Part shown: positions 63,822-64,000 of the stretch, piece by piece
How positions within the stretch are numbered: the stretch's first letter is position 1
Layout of the letters: each line of letters starts with the position of its first letter
Source: Carboxylicivirga litoralis
GTDB lineage: Bacteria > Bacteroidota > Bacteroidia > Bacteroidales > Marinilabiliaceae
Assembly (NCBI RefSeq): GCF_025499605.1
Contig: NZ_JAFMVC010000009.1
Span: 114,404 to 178,403 of the forward strand
DNA length: 64,000 nucleotides
Reading direction: 5' to 3'
The notes under the pieces: generated by a model
Told to the model about the DNA's origin: nothing
What the model saw: the letters and a program-made list of their open reading frames with translations, nothing else
Database searches by the model: none
Program-made: the position numbers and the translations under genes

Positions 63822-64000
63822 CTAATCGGTGAGGTATTGCTTGACGAGTTCTTCCTTAATGCCGGTGTGATGGGCAAACTCATCCAAGGTGATGAACTGG
63901 TGCTCCTTTTTGCCCAATGATGCTTTGATGTTATGCAGTAGGCGCCGGCTTGATTTTTCACTTTTACCGGTGATACGTTGCACATCTTTGGGGTAAACGC
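63822..64000 (-). CDS. Small HTH-like protein, C-terminal part (start off window)
   Basis: The last 58 full codons and stop are visible, reading VYPKDVQRITGKSEKSSRRL near the edge and DEFAHHTGIKEELVKQYLTD at the end. Similar short proteins are common in mobile regions of Bacteroidota genomes. A helix-turn-helix-like role is inferred from composition only. It lies inside the presumed integrated element. Confidence 0.6.
   Translation of the reverse strand, partial: VYPKDVQRITGKSEKSSRRLLHNIKASLGKKEHQFITLDEFAHHTGIKEELVKQYLTD

Noticed and set aside
63722..63985. 87-residue minus-strand frame near the right edge
   Set aside because: Low-complexity composition; the frame ending at 63822 gives a more credible protein over the same DNA.
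1..64000. CRISPR arrays, complete insertion sequences, rRNA operons
   Set aside because: No regularly spaced repeats, transposase genes with terminal repeats or rRNA sequences were seen.

Overview
The window comes from a Bacteroidota chromosome, most likely a free-living or marine member of the Bacteroidia. The signs are a SusC/SusD pair, a type IX secretion C-terminal domain, S46 dipeptidyl-peptidases, promoters with the Bacteroidota TTTG / TAnnTTTG signature, AT-rich spacers and little Shine-Dalgarno sequence. The order or genus cannot be fixed from sequence alone.

Layout. 1-22.5 kb is mostly housekeeping: the N-terminal part of a TetR regulator, RNase R, a MORN-like repeat protein, CysRS, an M28 peptidase, RNase HII, two tandem S46 peptidases, RNase HI, an orphan TPR histidine kinase, a porin followed with no gap by an unusual RluA-type pseudouridine synthase, a 48-residue protein, YwbE, tRNA-Cys, a CWC-motif protein with FolB, then GlnRS and GltX in convergent orientation. 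22.7-27.9 kb is a minus-strand operon of exported enzymes (sugar isomerase-like, DUF1080, two Gfo/Idh/MocA oxidoreductases with twin-arginine signals, DoxX). It matches the C3-oxidation (3-keto-glycoside) pathway of gut Bacteroidetes. 28.1-57.3 kb is a large minus-strand polysaccharide utilisation locus. Reading downstream from susC it holds susC, susD, a surface lipoprotein, GH5-CBM6, four GH16, four GH3, two GPH-type sugar transporters, a 1150-residue phosphorylase and a mutarotase-like protein. It ends on the right with an unknown outer-membrane-like protein (+) and a propeller/Y_Y_Y/LuxR-type membrane regulator (-). 62-64 kb holds an aldo/keto reductase, then a tRNA 3'-end fragment with its terminator that looks like the attachment site of an integrated element, and the start of that element.

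How it works together (inference from families and localisation). A beta-1,3-glucan of the laminarin type would be cut at the surface by lipoprotein and T9SS-delivered GH16 enzymes and GH5, and imported by SusCD. In the periplasm it would be trimmed by GH3 enzymes or oxidised at C3 and cleaved by the keto-glycoside module. Oligosaccharides would then be carried by the GPH transporters to a cytoplasmic phosphorylase. The regulator next to susC probably senses the glucan, and an inverted repeat fills the susC promoter spacer.

The least ordinary features are an Ig/cadherin-like domain of about 125 residues inserted in a periplasmic loop of one GPH transporter; hydrolysis, phosphorolysis and C3 oxidation side by side in one region; a cysteine-containing domain in front of the RluA domain; and the tRNA-fragment attachment site at the right edge. 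No CRISPR array, rRNA or complete insertion sequence was seen.
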